Positions 1 to 11,112 of a stretch of 64,000 bases of DNA are shown piece by piece. The position numbers were made by a program, and so were the translations under genes. The DNA is from JAYUDN01 sp043739785. Lineage in GTDB: Bacteria > Patescibacteriota > Gracilibacteria > BD1-5 > UBA2023. Position 1 is the first letter of the stretch; each line of letters begins with the position of its first letter. Where the stretch lies: assembly GCA_043739785.1 (NCBI GenBank), contig JAYUDN010000028.1, positions 7,150-71,149 of the forward strand, given 5' to 3'. The notes beneath the pieces are model-generated. The model saw only the letters and a program-made list of their open reading frames with translations, was not told the origin of the DNA and did not search any database.

Positions 1-1
1 A

Positions 2-1078
2 CAATATGAAGCATGCATCGACCTCCTCTTTCGGGGTCTTTCTATTTACCGGTGGAATAATTTTCCTCGTATAGAATCGGTCACTGCCCTCGATCATAGT
101 GCTTTCGCGCTCCATATTTCGATGATTCTCGCATCTCTTGTCGAAGAGCGTTCGGGGAAGGTATTTGATAAAAATTATCTCGTACGGAAGCTCCTTTTTT
201 CTCTCTTTTTTACGACAACCCATTCTGATATCAATCATGATGTGAAGGAATTCATGAAACGAACCAACCCCACGCTTTATCAAACGCTTCGTGCGGATAC
301 GTACAAAAAAATCCTCGAGCTTCCGATGCATGAAGTATTCCGCGCCGATATCTATTCGACCATGCTTTCCGATGGTGACAGTGAGACGGACGTCCTTATA
401 GAATACGCAAAACTCTACGCCAACCTTATCGAAGCCCGTAGCAACGCTCGAGTCTATCCCGAGGTGTATTCGCGACAAATGGCTCAGATTTCTGAACGAA
501 TGGATATGGAGAAGTATAAGATATTTCAGGATTTTCTTCCTCACAGAGGTGAAAGTGAGGTGCATTTTTTCCTCATGACCATTCGTCGTCTTCAGTCGAC
601 CAAACGGTGGAATCTTGATCGTCGCACCTATCCAGTGTCGGTCATGAGCCACCTGGTCTTTGTTCTCTTCTTTACGTACATTTTTTGCTTAGATCAGGGT
701 CTAGATAAGTATGTTACTACTGATGCGATGATTACCGCGCTCTATCATGATGTTCCTGAGGGGCTTACTTGAGATATTATCACCCCGACGAAGGAAGCCC
801 TTCCAGAGATTCGTACGCTCCTCGAGACCATAGAGACCGAGATGGTAGATCGGGAACTTTTATCTTTTATTCGATTTTCCCCCATTCATTTTGACGTAAA
901 GTCGAGGATTCTGACTCCTTGGAAAATGCCATCTGGATCGCTCATCAAACTCGCTGATCATTACTCCGCTCTTTATGAAGCGAAAATAGAAATACCGACC
1001 CATCCAGAAATGCAGGAGGTGTATGATAGGATCTTTGAGATTATCCAAAAAAAACAAAAAGAAATATCATATGCTTAA
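2..1078 (+). CDS. HD-domain phosphohydrolase (YfbR-like), 5' end outside window
   Basis: The frame is open from the left edge, so the N-terminus is missing; at least 358 residues remain. Two HD-like regions can be seen. The first is an LDHSAFALHIS helix near the visible start. The second runs from SVMSHLVFVLFF to ALYHDVPEGLTGDIITPTK, with a His, an HD pair and a conserved TGDI/TPTK segment as in YfbR-type 5'-deoxynucleotidases. The Gly of TGDI is a UGA at about 770. Such enzymes dephosphorylate deoxynucleoside monophosphates in the cytosol. The end overlaps the patatin-like start by 8 bases, so the two are probably co-translated. Family assignment is fairly firm; the exact substrate is inferred. 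Confidence 0.75.
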
Positions 1079-1835
1079 GAAAATTGCTATTGTCTGTTCC
1101 TGAGGTGGGATGCGATGTTCATATACGGGCGGATTTTTGGTGGGTCTTGGAAGGAGATTTCCTGATTTTAAACCAGATATTATGATTGCCACCTCTGGAT
1201 GAGCTGGATGCGCATCGTATTACCTCACCGATCAGCTCTGAGAGATGGAACGTATCTGGACAACCCATCTTGCCAACCCTGGAACGATCAATCCTCTCAA
1301 GATCCAAAAGATGATGAGTATCGATTATGCGATCGATGACGTTCTTCGTATTAGGGAGCCACTTCATACCGCTAAAATGCTCGAGAGTGAAACGAAATGG
1401 TATATCGTCGTGACTCAAGTATCGAACCAAGCTCCTGTGTATTTCCCTCAGGAAGATATCCGAGAAAAGGATCACATATATGATCTCATCCAAGCTTCGA
1501 TGTCGGTCCCGTTGCTCTACGGAAAAGAGAAAATACTCTATGGGACTTCTTATGTTGATGGCGGGTTCGGGGCTCCTTTTTATAAAACAGTAAAAAAAGC
1601 GATCGAACTCGGAGCGACTCAGATTCTTGCGATAGATTCCTCGAGGAGTCAATCAGAAGATATAGATTCATTGCGAACGGAAGGAGTGAATATAGAACTC
1701 ATCAGGAACCCAAAAATTCCTGCTCGACTCCTCAGTCATTCCGAAAAAATTCTCACGGATAGTTTTGAACTTGGACTCAGAGATGCTATGGATCACTCAT
1801 GACTTGATGCATTCTTCGAGAGAATTACACGGTAG
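1071..1835 (+). CDS. Patatin-like phospholipase
   Basis: A 254-residue patatin-family hydrolase. The N-terminus shows the glycine-rich oxyanion motif CSGGGMRCSYTGG, then the nucleophile elbow ATSGGAG, and later the catalytic Asp in YVDGGFGAPF, so the Ser-Asp dyad is intact. Two of the motif glycines are encoded by UGA, which is why standard-code calling finds only a piece starting at 1245. Bacterial homologues of this size (RssA/YchK type) hydrolyse acyl ester bonds of lipids. The start overlaps the HD-domain gene by 8 bases, so the pair looks like one transcription unit. Substrate is unknown. Confidence 0.85.
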
Positions 1836-2048
1836 CCTTCGAAAATCGGTGGCGGTTTTTATGCCAGAGTTCTATAGAGAGTCTCGTTTCATGGTCTATG
1901 ATTTTTTCTTGTTCGAGGATGTCGAGGTCTATTTCCATATTCGATAGAGTTGGAGGGAAATAAGGTTTTGATATCGATTATAATATATCCTTTTTCACAT
2001 TTTGCAAGAGTGAGATTGATTTTCTCCCATTTTTTGTATACTCTCATT

Positions 2049-3278
2049 ATGGATATCACCCTCCCACATATTAAAATAGGTATTGATGAAGCGGGTCGTG
2101 GCCCCTGGTATGGTCCCGTCGTGGCTTGTGCTTTGGCGTTCGATCCCCTTCATCCTCCTTCCAGTGATTTTATCGAAACCATCGGAGATAGTAAAAAATG
2201 TAGTGAAAAGAAAAGATCTCACATTTTCCATGAAATTATAACCTTTTCAGAGTCTGAACAAATCTATTTCGGAGTCGGTGTGGTGGATAATGACTATATA
2301 GATACATATGGTATCAAAAAGGCGACACAAGAAGCTATGCGACGAGCGATCACCGAGATCCTTCGCTCTATCCCGAAAACCTATGTAATCCACTCTACCC
2401 TCATCGATGGGAATGATGGATTTGATTTCTGAGCCCTCCTTCCAAAATCACCGATTTCTATCATCCGCTGAGACAGTAAGGTCAAAGAAATCTGAGCGGC
2501 TTCGATCGTCGCAAAAGTATTTCGAGATAAATTGATGGATACCTACTCCCTCCTTCATCCGACTCTTGGCATTGATTCCCACAAAGGATATGGAACGAAG
2601 AAACATAGTGAGAATCTCGACGCTCGTCATATCACTTCATTTCATCGGATTTCGTACAAACCCATCGAAAACATACTCAAAAATAAGAAACCGAAGGTCC
2701 TCCTTCATGTATGCTGTGGACCGGATGCGACCGTTCCGATTATGGATCTCAAGAAGGACTATGAGGTGATCGGATATTGGTATGACCCCAATATCCAACC
2801 CAAGGCTGAGTATGAGAAACGAAGAGATGCATTTGCTCAAGTCTGCGAAATCGAAGGTATTGAGTGGATGGAGTGACCGTATGATGTAAAGCATTTTTTC
2901 GAAGTGATCAAATGACTCGAAGATACACCCGAACAATGAGAAAAATGTACGAAATGTTATGACATGCGTCTTGCTAAGTCTGCAGAAATCGCACAAGAGC
3001 TCGGCGTAGATTTCTATACCTCCACGCTCAATACGAGTCCCCATAAGGATCTCGATAAGATGTTTAGTCTCGGAGAAAAGTACGGGAATATCCATCATAT
3101 TCCTTTTCTCAAAATACCATTTCGAAAAAATGGAGGCTTTAATCGTTCCGTCGAGTATACTAAAAAACACGATATCTACCGTCAGGACTACTGCGGTTGC
3201 GTCTACTCTGATACGTTTCCTGGAAGAGTGATCAAAGCGAAGGATGGACTCAAGAAAAAAAGAGGGTGGAGTGGGTAA
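2049..3278 (+). CDS. rnhB-queH: Ribonuclease HII fused to epoxyqueuosine reductase QueH
   Basis: A single 409-residue frame. Residues 1-205 are RNase HII: GIDEAGRGPWYGPV near the start, RGDSKVKEIGAASIVAKV and GYGTKKH, which remove ribonucleotides and RNA primers from DNA-RNA hybrids. Residues 215-409 are QueH (DUF208): KVLLHVCCGPD, YDPNIQPKAEYEKR, a paired CTKCYD and a late DYCGCVYSD, giving the Cys set that holds the iron-sulfur centre. QueH performs the last step of queuosine synthesis, epoxyqueuosine to queuosine. Only UGA codons interrupt the joined frame. No other queuosine genes are in the window. I know of no reason for the two activities to be coupled, so the fusion may simply be operonic. 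Confidence 0.88.
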
Positions 3279-3334
3279 GGATATACAAGGTCGAGAAACT
3301 CAGAAAAATAGTAATTTATAGAAATACTCCCTGT

Positions 3335-4324
3335 TTAACTCAAAACATCATCAACTTTGTCTCGTATATCGAGCGTATTTTCTCGACTCCCCGCTCAAAG
3401 AGTGAGATTTTTCTCTACTGCCTCTTGCTTGGATTCCACAATGGTTTTCGTTTGGTTCATCTTGTAGACTTTTGGGTCAAATCCCTGTTCATCTAAGAGA
3501 ATTTGAATACTCGAAGTAACTTCATCTGGACTGGTTACATAGTACATATTGAGGGTTCCGAGCATAGCTTGACTGTCCCCTTCTGTCAGGATATCGATGT
3601 TTCCGAAGTTAAAAAAACTAGCGAGTTTGCTCGGGAAAAAGGAGCGCACGGTTTTGATTTTCTCACTTTCGAGGGTTTGAGTACTGGATAGGACTCCAGA
3701 CTGATTGACGAAAAATATTTTCCCCGGGACGACGATATTATAGTCCATTTCGAGGTCAAGCATCTTTTTCCGGTATGATTTGAGTAATACCATCTCGATG
3801 AGAATGACGAGGCTATCGAAAGCGAGTACCCAAATATGTTCGCCTATTTGTCAACTGTAGGTGGAGATAATAACTATTTCTGTTATCAGGGTGAGAAAAA
3901 GTATACATTGGTTTGAGATAGACCAGTCGAAAAACGTAATGAAATAGCTGTCTCCTTGCATCAGTTCATCGAGAAGCAGACTTGTATCAGTTCGTATTTC
4001 AGCTATTCGATGAATCTCTCGAAAGTGTCGAATATAGTTCAAAGAAGAAACAACTAAAATCAACGACATCAGCATATTTCCTACGATGAGCGTGTACTTG
4101 ATAGAATCTATATCAATACTGAAATAGGCAATTCAGATACTTGCACATGAAAGCAATACTATCAATAAAGGCAACCAAAGAATGAAGAGAGCAAATACCC
4201 AAGAACGCTTGATGACCATTATTTTTGGATACCCTTCTTCGATGAGCTTCTTCACATGAAGACTTTCACCGCTTATATTAAAGGATTTGAACAACCAACT
4301 ATATATGAGATGAAAAGGAATCAT
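3335..4324 (-). CDS. Membrane protein with C-terminal PH-like domain
   Basis: 329 residues. Four hydrophobic stretches can be seen, near residues 44-62, 78-96, 120-140 and 155-172, followed by a soluble C-terminal region with a beta-rich pattern (GKIFFVNQSGVLSS, then NFGNIDILTEG) that resembles bacterial PH domains (bPH2). Three UGA codons are read through. The gene stands alone between rnhB-queH (convergent) and a long AT-rich gap. Function unknown; the PH-like assignment is an inference from pattern only. Confidence 0.6.
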
Positions 4325-4651
4325 GTGCTTATATTATTAGGTAGAGTTATTCTTTTATTCATTTTCTGAAAGGAGTTTTACTTCTTTCAGTAAAATTTTT
4401 GAAATACATCGTTATTTCTAGTCGAATTATAGCGAACTTAGTACTCTTAGCAATGTAATTTTAAAACTTACCTTATGCAAAAAATCGTAAATACTAATCA
4501 TAAAAAATAACACAAAACCGCTACTAGTAAAGAAAAATAAGATTTATATTAATGCAAATATACGCTATAGCAAATAAATGTATTAAGTATATCTGATAAA
4601 ATACGTACTAATAAGATATTAACTAAGAAATTATCAAAAATTCAATAGATA
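4325..4651. other. AT-rich intergenic gap
   Basis: 327 bases with no convincing coding frame on either strand even with UGA read as Gly. It holds one perfect 7-bp hairpin (CTGAAAG...CTTTCAG, 4366-4390) followed on the plus strand by a T-rich tail, possibly a weak terminator. Nothing else was recognised. Confidence 0.5.
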
Positions 4652-5179
4652 CTATCTTGGTATTGTTTTTTCGATTTTAACTGCCAATCAACCATGAGGA
4701 CTCGTTCGAAATGAAAGAGAATCTACGAGTTTTTCAGTGATATGAAATAACCCTCTTCCGCGTTTTCACATATATCCACGCCCAACTGTAGTACTTTTTT
4801 GTTTGATTTCATTCATCCTGACAACATCGGTACCATATTTTCCATTCCCGGTATCGTGCACCTCGAGCGACATATAAAATGAACCGTCATTCTCTATCCG
4901 TGACGCTATAGTACAAGTATCGATATCTCCTGGTCTACTTCCATGCTCTATCGCATTGTTGATGAGCTCATCTGCTACCAAAACGAAACGCCCCCTCCAC
5001 GGAGCGTGAACATTGTTTTTTGTGAAAATAGTTCCGATAATATCACGAATTATCTTGGACTGCGCATGATCCGTTCCAAATAAAATCGTACACTCAAGCT
5101 TGCTATAGTCTTGTACTGCACGAATAAATGACTCTAAAGCCGTTTTATAGTCTTGATGGTTAATATCCAGTGTTATCAT
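4652..5179 (-). CDS. Anti-sigma-factor-type HATPase (RsbW/SpoIIAB-like)
   Basis: 175 residues with a GHKL ATPase fold: the N box in LVADELINNAIEHGS, the G1 region VHDTGNGKYG and a C-terminal GRGYMGKRGRGLF. Proteins of this size without a kinase dimerisation domain usually act as anti-sigma factors or serine kinases on antagonists. I chose ATG at 5179 because earlier ATGs at 5209 and 5227 lie on the tail of the terminator behind the HU gene, and an AGGGAG sequence sits about 10 bases upstream. No partner anti-anti-sigma gene is adjacent, so the target is unknown. Confidence 0.7.
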
Positions 5180-5225
5180 GAGGGAAGTTACTCCCTGTAA
5201 GTATATCATAGTTCTTTTAAAAAAC

Positions 5226-5256
5226 AAAAAAAATCCCGAATTCGGGATTTTTCTTT
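5226..5256 (-). terminator. Intrinsic terminator behind HU gene
   Basis: Perfect stem AATCCCGAA/TTCGGGATT (5232-5249) with A-rich and T-rich flanks on both sides. It lies directly after the HU stop codon on the minus strand and separates HU from the HATPase gene. Confidence 0.85.
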
Positions 5257-5264
5257 TTATGAGA

Positions 5265-5537
5265 CTATCTTACCGCCTCTTTGAGGGTCTTACCAGCACG
5301 GAAGACAGGAGTCTTCATAGCAGGAATCTTGATTTTAGCCCCAGTCTTAGGGTTAACACCATTTCGAGCCGCTCGGTGAGAAACCTTCCAAGCACCAAAT
5401 CCAGTTACATTTACTTCTTCACCTTTTTTAAGGCTCTTAGTAATTACTTCTATCATAGAAGTAAGCGCCTTAGATACTGCATCTTGAGAAAGACCAGCCT
5501 TAGCGGCAACTGATTTTATAAAGTCCTGCTTTTTCAT
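5265..5537 (-). CDS. hup: HU-family DNA-binding protein
   Basis: 90 residues, the normal length of HU/IHF proteins. It starts MKKQDFIKSVAAKAGLSQ, has the NVTGFGAWKV strand and the arm NPKTGAKIKIPAMKTP with the intercalating proline, and ends in GKTLKEAVR. It bends and compacts DNA and also serves as a general nucleoid protein. No UGA codon occurs in it. A strong sigma-70-type promoter lies upstream and a terminator directly downstream, so it is a monocistronic, probably highly expressed gene. Confidence 0.96.
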   Translation of the reverse strand: MKKQDFIKSVAAKAGLSQDAVSKALTSMIEVITKSLKKGEEVNVTGFGAWKVSHRAARNGVNPKTGAKIKIPAMKTPVFRAGKTLKEAVR

Positions 5538-5570
5538 AAATGGAAAAGTTAAGAAATAAAGGACAAGGGC

Positions 5571-5598
5571 ATTATAGGAGCCTTATAAATAATTGCAA
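5571..5598 (-). promoter_or_regulatory. Promoter of the HU gene
   Basis: On the minus strand TTGCAA (-35, 5593-5598) and TATAAT (-10, 5571-5576) are separated by 16 bases, ending about 34 bases before the HU ATG. This is a near-consensus sigma-70 promoter. Confidence 0.75.
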
Positions 5599-5692
5599 AC
5601 ATTTTTTTATATTAAAGCCTTTTTTAGAGAGGGTACCCACTGTCAATAGTATTATTTTCCGCTCCTAGAAGCCAAAAAGTCTCTATTCATTA

Positions 5693-5713
5693 TTTTGGCT
5701 CTACAGAGCCAAA
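5693..5713. repeat. Short palindrome with flanking partial copies
   Basis: TTTGGCTCT and AGAGCCAAA form a perfect inverted repeat around AC. A further copy of AGAGCCAAAA follows at about 5724-5733 and a related GCCAAAAAG lies upstream. It sits between the mraY stop and the HU promoter and could be a terminator for mraY (which lacks another) or an operator. Confidence 0.45.
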
Positions 5714-5768
5714 TCAGCATAACAGAGCCAAAACTTGTGATTATGGCGAATACATAATTGAATCAATC

Positions 5769-6833
5769 CTAGAGTTTTCCTGATGCAGAAAGGATAAGTC
5801 AGACAAAAGCAAGAACAATCCCAATGAGCCAAAACCTTTGAACAATTGTTTCTTCCTTCCATCCTATGGCTTCAAGGTGATGGTGAAATGGAGCGATACG
5901 AAATATTTTTTTCCCATTTCTGAGCTTCTTACTGGTCATCTGGAGAATTACGGAAATCGTCTCGATGATAAAGAGGCTTCCTGTTACCAGAAGGATAACG
6001 AGCGTATCGGTCATCATCGCGATGATAGCAAGGGTAGCTCAGAGCGAAAGTGATCAGAGGTCGCCCATATAAAATTTGGCAGGTTTTACATTGAACCACA
6101 AAAAGGCAATAAGAGATCATGATATAATCATGCAGAGCGTCGAGAGGATATAGAGGTCTTTATTGTAACAAATAAATGCATAGACGGTATAGTTGAAGAG
6201 GAGGAGACCTCCTGCAAGACCATCAAGTCCATCGGTAATATTCACACTATTCGCCATGCTTACGACGATGAGAATAAAGAGGGGTATATATATAAGAGAG
6301 AGTCCGATATCGCCAAAAAATGGAATATTCATCGTATGATACCCGAGTTTCGAATAGAACCACCAGGCACCCATACCAGCAAAAAGAAGAAGGAGCGCCA
6401 TTTTGACTCGAGCGGAAAGTCCTTTGGTTCTTCAGATTTCTCTGATATTGAGATAGTCATCGATACATCCGATAGCGCCAACCGTAAAGAGCGTAAAAAG
6501 TGGAAGGAAGGTTTCTTCTCGATTCCAGAGGGAGTATTTGAGGGAAAGACTGATAATGCCATCTATTTTCCATCAAAGGAAGTGAGCAATGATCGAAAGA
6601 CCGACGAGTAAAAATACTACAAAAAGAATGATGAATCCTCCCATCGTCGGGGTTCCCGCCTTCGCACTATGAAGTTTTGCAAATTCGGTGGCCTTTCCAG
6701 AGAGTGCTTCTTCACGGATCTTCTTCCCGAGGTTATACCGATGAAGGAGTCGGATAAAGCCAGGAATCAGCAAGAAGGTTATCACGCTTGAAATCACGAA
6801 TCCTCAAAGGATAAATATAAGATTGGAGTTCAT
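5769..6833 (-). CDS. mraY: Phospho-N-acetylmuramoyl-pentapeptide transferase MraY
   Basis: 354 residues and polytopic, as expected for MraY, which makes lipid I at the inner membrane in peptidoglycan synthesis. Diagnostic motifs are HSAKAGTPTMGGF near residue 55, the Asp-rich NSVNITDGLDGLAGG, FYMGDLGSL with a UGA-encoded Gly, and the APFHHHLE loop near the C-terminus. At least seven UGA codons are read through. The ATG at 6833 is the first in the frame and gives MNSNLIFILGG, a good first membrane helix. It is isolated from other murein genes, which is unlike the usual dcw cluster. Confidence 0.94.
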
Positions 6834-6919
6834 ATGAAGAAAAATCAGAGAAGAGTATATCTGGATTTTTATTTTTGCAAGCGAACCCTTTTTAGTACAA
6901 ATGGATAATCGAGTAAGAA

Positions 6920-7810
6920 TTATGCCTTACTCTCGACTCATTCACGATCGCCTCGATAGATATACTGATAGAGAAATATGCGCATCGATTCTTCGAAATT
7001 TTTGTCTTCTTCGGGGAGTTTTATTTCTATCTGATAGATATAGTCCTGGACATTCGGATCCGTAGCTGTGATTTCGACAGCAATCGGATCATAACTTTCT
7101 ATTTTTTCTTGGATTTCTTCTATAGCCGTCTGTATGAATCATCTTTTTTCCGTCCGTCGAAATGGGAGCTTGAACGTATAGAGATGATAGCGGTTTTTGG
7201 TCATATTTTCTATGGTTTCATTGGTGATGGTTCGGTTAGGAATGTAAGCGACATTTCCATCATAACCCATGATCTTGGTATAATTCAGGGTGATTTCTTC
7301 GATGACTCACTCGATGCGAGGACTTCTCTGCGGAATAGCGATACGATCCCCGATATCAAACATTCGACTCATAATAATCGTGAGACTTCAGAGGAGATTC
7401 GAAAGGATGTCTTTACTGGCGAGGGCAAAGATCGCTCCACTGATTCCAGCTCCGGTCAAGATATTGGTCGAGTCTATCCCTATTTCATGGAGGACGATGA
7501 GTGCAATAGAAACCCATACCAGACTGATGCTGATGAATTTGAGAAGTGGGATAAACTTTCCGATCAGCATATGTCCACCTCTAGAATACTCCCGTAGCTC
7601 CTGAAAGAGCATGCTTACGACACTGCTGAGAAATATAGCAATGATAAGATAGCGAAATACGAGATAGATGCGATCGATATGATACCGCAGCTGTGGTGCT
7701 ATCTCGATATATTCGATACTGTAGTGGTACAATATAATCCCAAGCGAAAGCATAGAAGCCAGGAAGAGGAGATACCAAAGATGAGAAATTCGAGAATACT
7801 TGTAGTACAT
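6920..7810 (-). CDS. mscS: MscS-family mechanosensitive channel
   Basis: 296 residues. Three or more hydrophobic segments fill residues 10-115. The pore helix TM3 follows (GAGISGAIFALASKDILSN), then the MscS beta domain with FDIGDRIAIPQRSPRIEGVIEEI and VAYIPNRTITNETIEN, and an alpha/beta C-terminal domain. The channel opens under membrane tension and releases osmolytes. The Gly after LSNLL and others in the beta domain are UGA. It is divergent from the ftsA-like gene with a 144-base gap. Confidence 0.9.
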
Positions 7811-7954
7811 GCTGTCATAGTAGCATAATTCGTTTTCTTATGCAATTATTTGATATTTATGCAACGATTTTCCTATTTTTTCTGACCTTTTGGTTTTACA
7901 TTTCGTGGAAAACCTATAGACTCGGGAAATATTCTTTGTCAATATATACTTTCC

Positions 7955-9181
7955 ATGAGGTTTCGTTTGTCTCATATTCACGATTACAATACCTTTCTCG
8001 CGATCGATGTTTGATCCTACCGAGTTCGATCCACTGCGTATCAAATTGAAGAGAGTGGAAATTGTCAAGAACTCTGATACGGGATGGTTCGTCAGGGGCG
8101 ACAAAACTACAGTGAATGAGGTATTGTCGATATGCGTGGCGTCGCTTCCTCTATAGAACAGGCGATAAGAGTTTCGACAAAATCACTCGAGAATTCTATC
8201 GAGGATATCATCATCGGATTTTCATCTGAATACTATGAGTTCGATATTATCACTTCCCAATACATACGAGCCGATACGACTTCTACGCTCACGATGGAGG
8301 AGATCGATACTATGATTAAGAAGATAGAGAAGCAATCCTTCCAGACCATCCAAGAAAAAATGGAGGCAAAATATGGAAAATCGGACTACGATATGCGACT
8401 TATTTCGAGTATTTTGAGCGCTGTATTTATCGATGGCAGAAAGGTGAATAATCCTATAGGATTTACCGGAAAGACGATAAAACTCACGATCTGTAATATT
8501 TTTCTTCCGGCTGCAGAGTTCAATATTATGCGTTCCATCGTCGCAAGCCTAGATAAGAAAACTATATCTATCATCCCGATGCCTCTCGTATATCCGCGGG
8601 TTATAGAAAATACTGACTACGCCGATGCCAAGGTTATTTTCATAGATATATGACATAGCTATGTTACCTTTCTCCAGTCTGGAAAAAATGAAATCGAATC
8701 CTTCGAAACACATCATCTTGGCTTCGCTACGCTCTATAGTGAACTTTCCCTTCTCTATAAGGAGTACACCGTGCTCGAACTTGAGAAACGAATGGTTGAT
8801 TTTATCCACCATCCTGAAGTTTTAAAAAAAGAAGCAAATGCTCTTTATGTGAGTTTTACTGATTTCTTTCTTTATATCGTGGATCTTCTTGCAGTTTTTA
8901 TAGAGAAACAGAGTAAAACGGGTCCGGCCCATTCTCTGATTCTCAATGGAGCGTGTTTTTCTGATGAGGAAGTACCTGCATTTTTCAAAAAAATGTGCAA
9001 AGAAAAATGTGCATTCGATGGAGTTTGGTATATACTCTGAGCTATTGTCGCAGAAAAATCAACTTCTCGATCCATAGCTCCGCTGAATTACGGCCTTTCG
9101 ATTATCGCTCAAGATTTGCTTCTGACGAAGAAAGATCCATTTATTCGAATCCTTCGATATATTCTCTATCAGTATGAATAA
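7955..9181 (+). CDS. FtsA/PilM-like actin-fold ATPase
   Basis: 408 residues. The N-terminus carries the phosphate-1 motif FLAIDVGSYRVRSTAYQIEE, followed by GGIVDMRGVASSIEQAI, the signature of the FtsA/MreB/PilM actin superfamily. VIFIDIGHSYVTFL is the phosphate-2 motif (Gly by UGA) and LILNGACFSDEEVP the adenosine motif. I chose ATG 7955 because it begins five residues before the conserved strand; a hydrophobic frame from 7840 overlaps but lacks motifs. It overlaps the next gene by 8 bases. No ftsZ is nearby and that next gene is a membrane-anchored assembly protein, so a PilM-like role in pilus or envelope assembly is as likely as cell division. Confidence 0.75.
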
Positions 9182-10820
9182 TCTCAAGATAAAAATTACT
9201 CGTGAAATGGGAATGCTTTGAACGCTTCAGTTTATAGAAGAAGAAATTGTAAAAGAAGCTTCCCGGGGAACGATTACTATAGATTTGAGTGATGCAACTT
9301 TTCGAATCGGGCATGATTTTTTTGCTGTATTGAAGAAACGGCATGGGAAAGAGCACATAATATGTATCCTTCCATCCGGGACTGCGACAGAACCGTTTGA
9401 GCGCTATGGGATGGAGATTACGACGGAGTGAAGTCGATCTGAATTCGAAAAAGAATTCTCGAAAAAACACATTTTGAGGCATAACTTTACGGCACTCGAG
9501 TATATACAATACGAGATGAAACGAGTGTGGCAGTTCATTATTTTCTATGTGGAACGACATCGAAAGTGAAAAAAATATATCAAAATATCTGGACAACGGG
9601 GAAGTTTTTTCTTGATTATTTTTGGACTTATTATGTCCGTTTCGCTCCTTTTGTTTATTTTTTATTTTGCGATTTCGAAAACACTGGTCTATATCGAGCC
9701 ACAGATGAGCATACGACCCGTTAGTTCCAATATTATCTTCTGAGCCTCTACTGGCACATCGATCCTTACTCCAAAAAATAAAATAGATACGAAACGAGAG
9801 AGTTTGTCATTCGATCATTCGATGAAATTCAACATTACTGCCATAGATCCGAACTCCATCTCGAATGCGAAGGGTATCCTCGTTATCTACAATGAACTGA
9901 CACAGGATCAAGATCTGAAACCAAATACTCGATTTACGACTGATGACGGCCTCGTATTTCGAGCAGAGGGATGGATCAAAGTTCCGAAATCGAAAACGAT
10001 CAATGGAGTGACAGAAATAGGAAGCGTCGAAGTGCCAGTGGTCGCAGATACCGTCGATATATTCGGAGTTTCCATAGGGGATCGTGGAAATATCAAGGAT
10101 GGGGTCACGATGACTATTCCTGGACTCAAGTTCAATAGAGATCGTGTCTATGCACGATCGAAAGGGGATTTTAGCGGATGACAAAATCCACTGATCCATG
10201 TGATTACTGACGAAGAACTCACTCGGTTTAAGAATCTCCTCAGAGAACAAACGAAGAAACTCGCGACGGAAGCACTTGTAAAATATGTTGCCTGAGAAAA
10301 TAAAAGCAAGGACGAAGACTATGAACTCCTTATGGGAGATTCGGTCAATTTTCAAGAAGGAGATATCGAACTTCTCGGCGGGCTCAAAGTAGGAGTATTT
10401 GCTGATGAAGTCGAACTAAAAATGACCGTATCAACATCAGCACTCTTCTATGATAAAAAATCAACCGTCGCCTATCTGAAACAACTCTTTCGTGAGGGGC
10501 TCCTCGCTGGTACGGATAAGGAAGTAGCCGTCCATGAAGATTCACTGCGTATTTCCAATATTATCTCTCGAAGCGACGGAGATGCTACGATTAAGGCGAC
10601 CATGGAAATGGATACGACGATTACCTATGATTTCGAAAACCCAGCCAATGAACTGACCAGGCAGATGAAAATACTCATAGCAGGACTTGATCGAGATACC
10701 GCTAAGACCCGAATCATGAATACGGGATACGTACGAGATGTGACGATCAAATTTTCCCCTTTTTGGATGCGACGTGTTTCGAACAATCTCGACAATATCG
10801 AGTTCGTGATACAGAAGTAG
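9174..10820 (+). CDS. Membrane-anchored protein with baseplate-J-like domain
   Basis: 548 residues. An N-terminal cytoplasmic domain (1-140) precedes one membrane helix at about 143-166 (FFLIIFGLIMSVSLLLFIF). The extracytoplasmic part has NPNTRFTTDDGLVFRAEG-like and SVEVPVVADTVDIFG segments, the pattern seen in baseplate J-like proteins that CPR genomes often carry near type IV pilus genes. The start overlaps the FtsA/PilM-like gene by 8 bases, so the two are translationally coupled and probably work together. Function is inferred from context. Confidence 0.6.
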
Positions 10821-10857
10821 GAAGGGGAAAATTGGGAAGTCGGAGTGAGAAAAAGGT

Positions 10858-10885
10858 ATAAGTAAGCTGCTTTTACTTATGTTTT
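10858..10885 (+). terminator. Possible weak terminator
   Basis: An 8-bp perfect stem ATAAGTAA/TTACTTAT around a 7-base loop, followed by GTTTT. It lies 38 bases after the stop of the baseplate-J-like gene. The short T run makes it weak. Confidence 0.4.
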
Positions 10886-11112
10886 AGGAACTATTCGAGT
10901 ACGGAAGTGAACCTTTGAATGGTAGAAATATGTATTGCCTTTATAGTTTATTTCTCTAAAATAGACTGAAAATTGGAAGTCAGAATTTTAAGGTATTCAA
11001 GTATTGGATAGAAAAATCTTGCTTCTGTATTACACAAATGAAACTATATAGAGCTCAAATATTGTATTTTCATTCTTCAAAACGAAACCCGAATCGGTAA
11101 CTCTCACCCTTC

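Noticed and set aside
7840..8049. A hydrophobic plus-strand ORF before the FtsA/PilM-like gene
   Set aside because: The overlapping frame from 7955 carries the conserved phosphate-1 motif, and the ORF matches no family.
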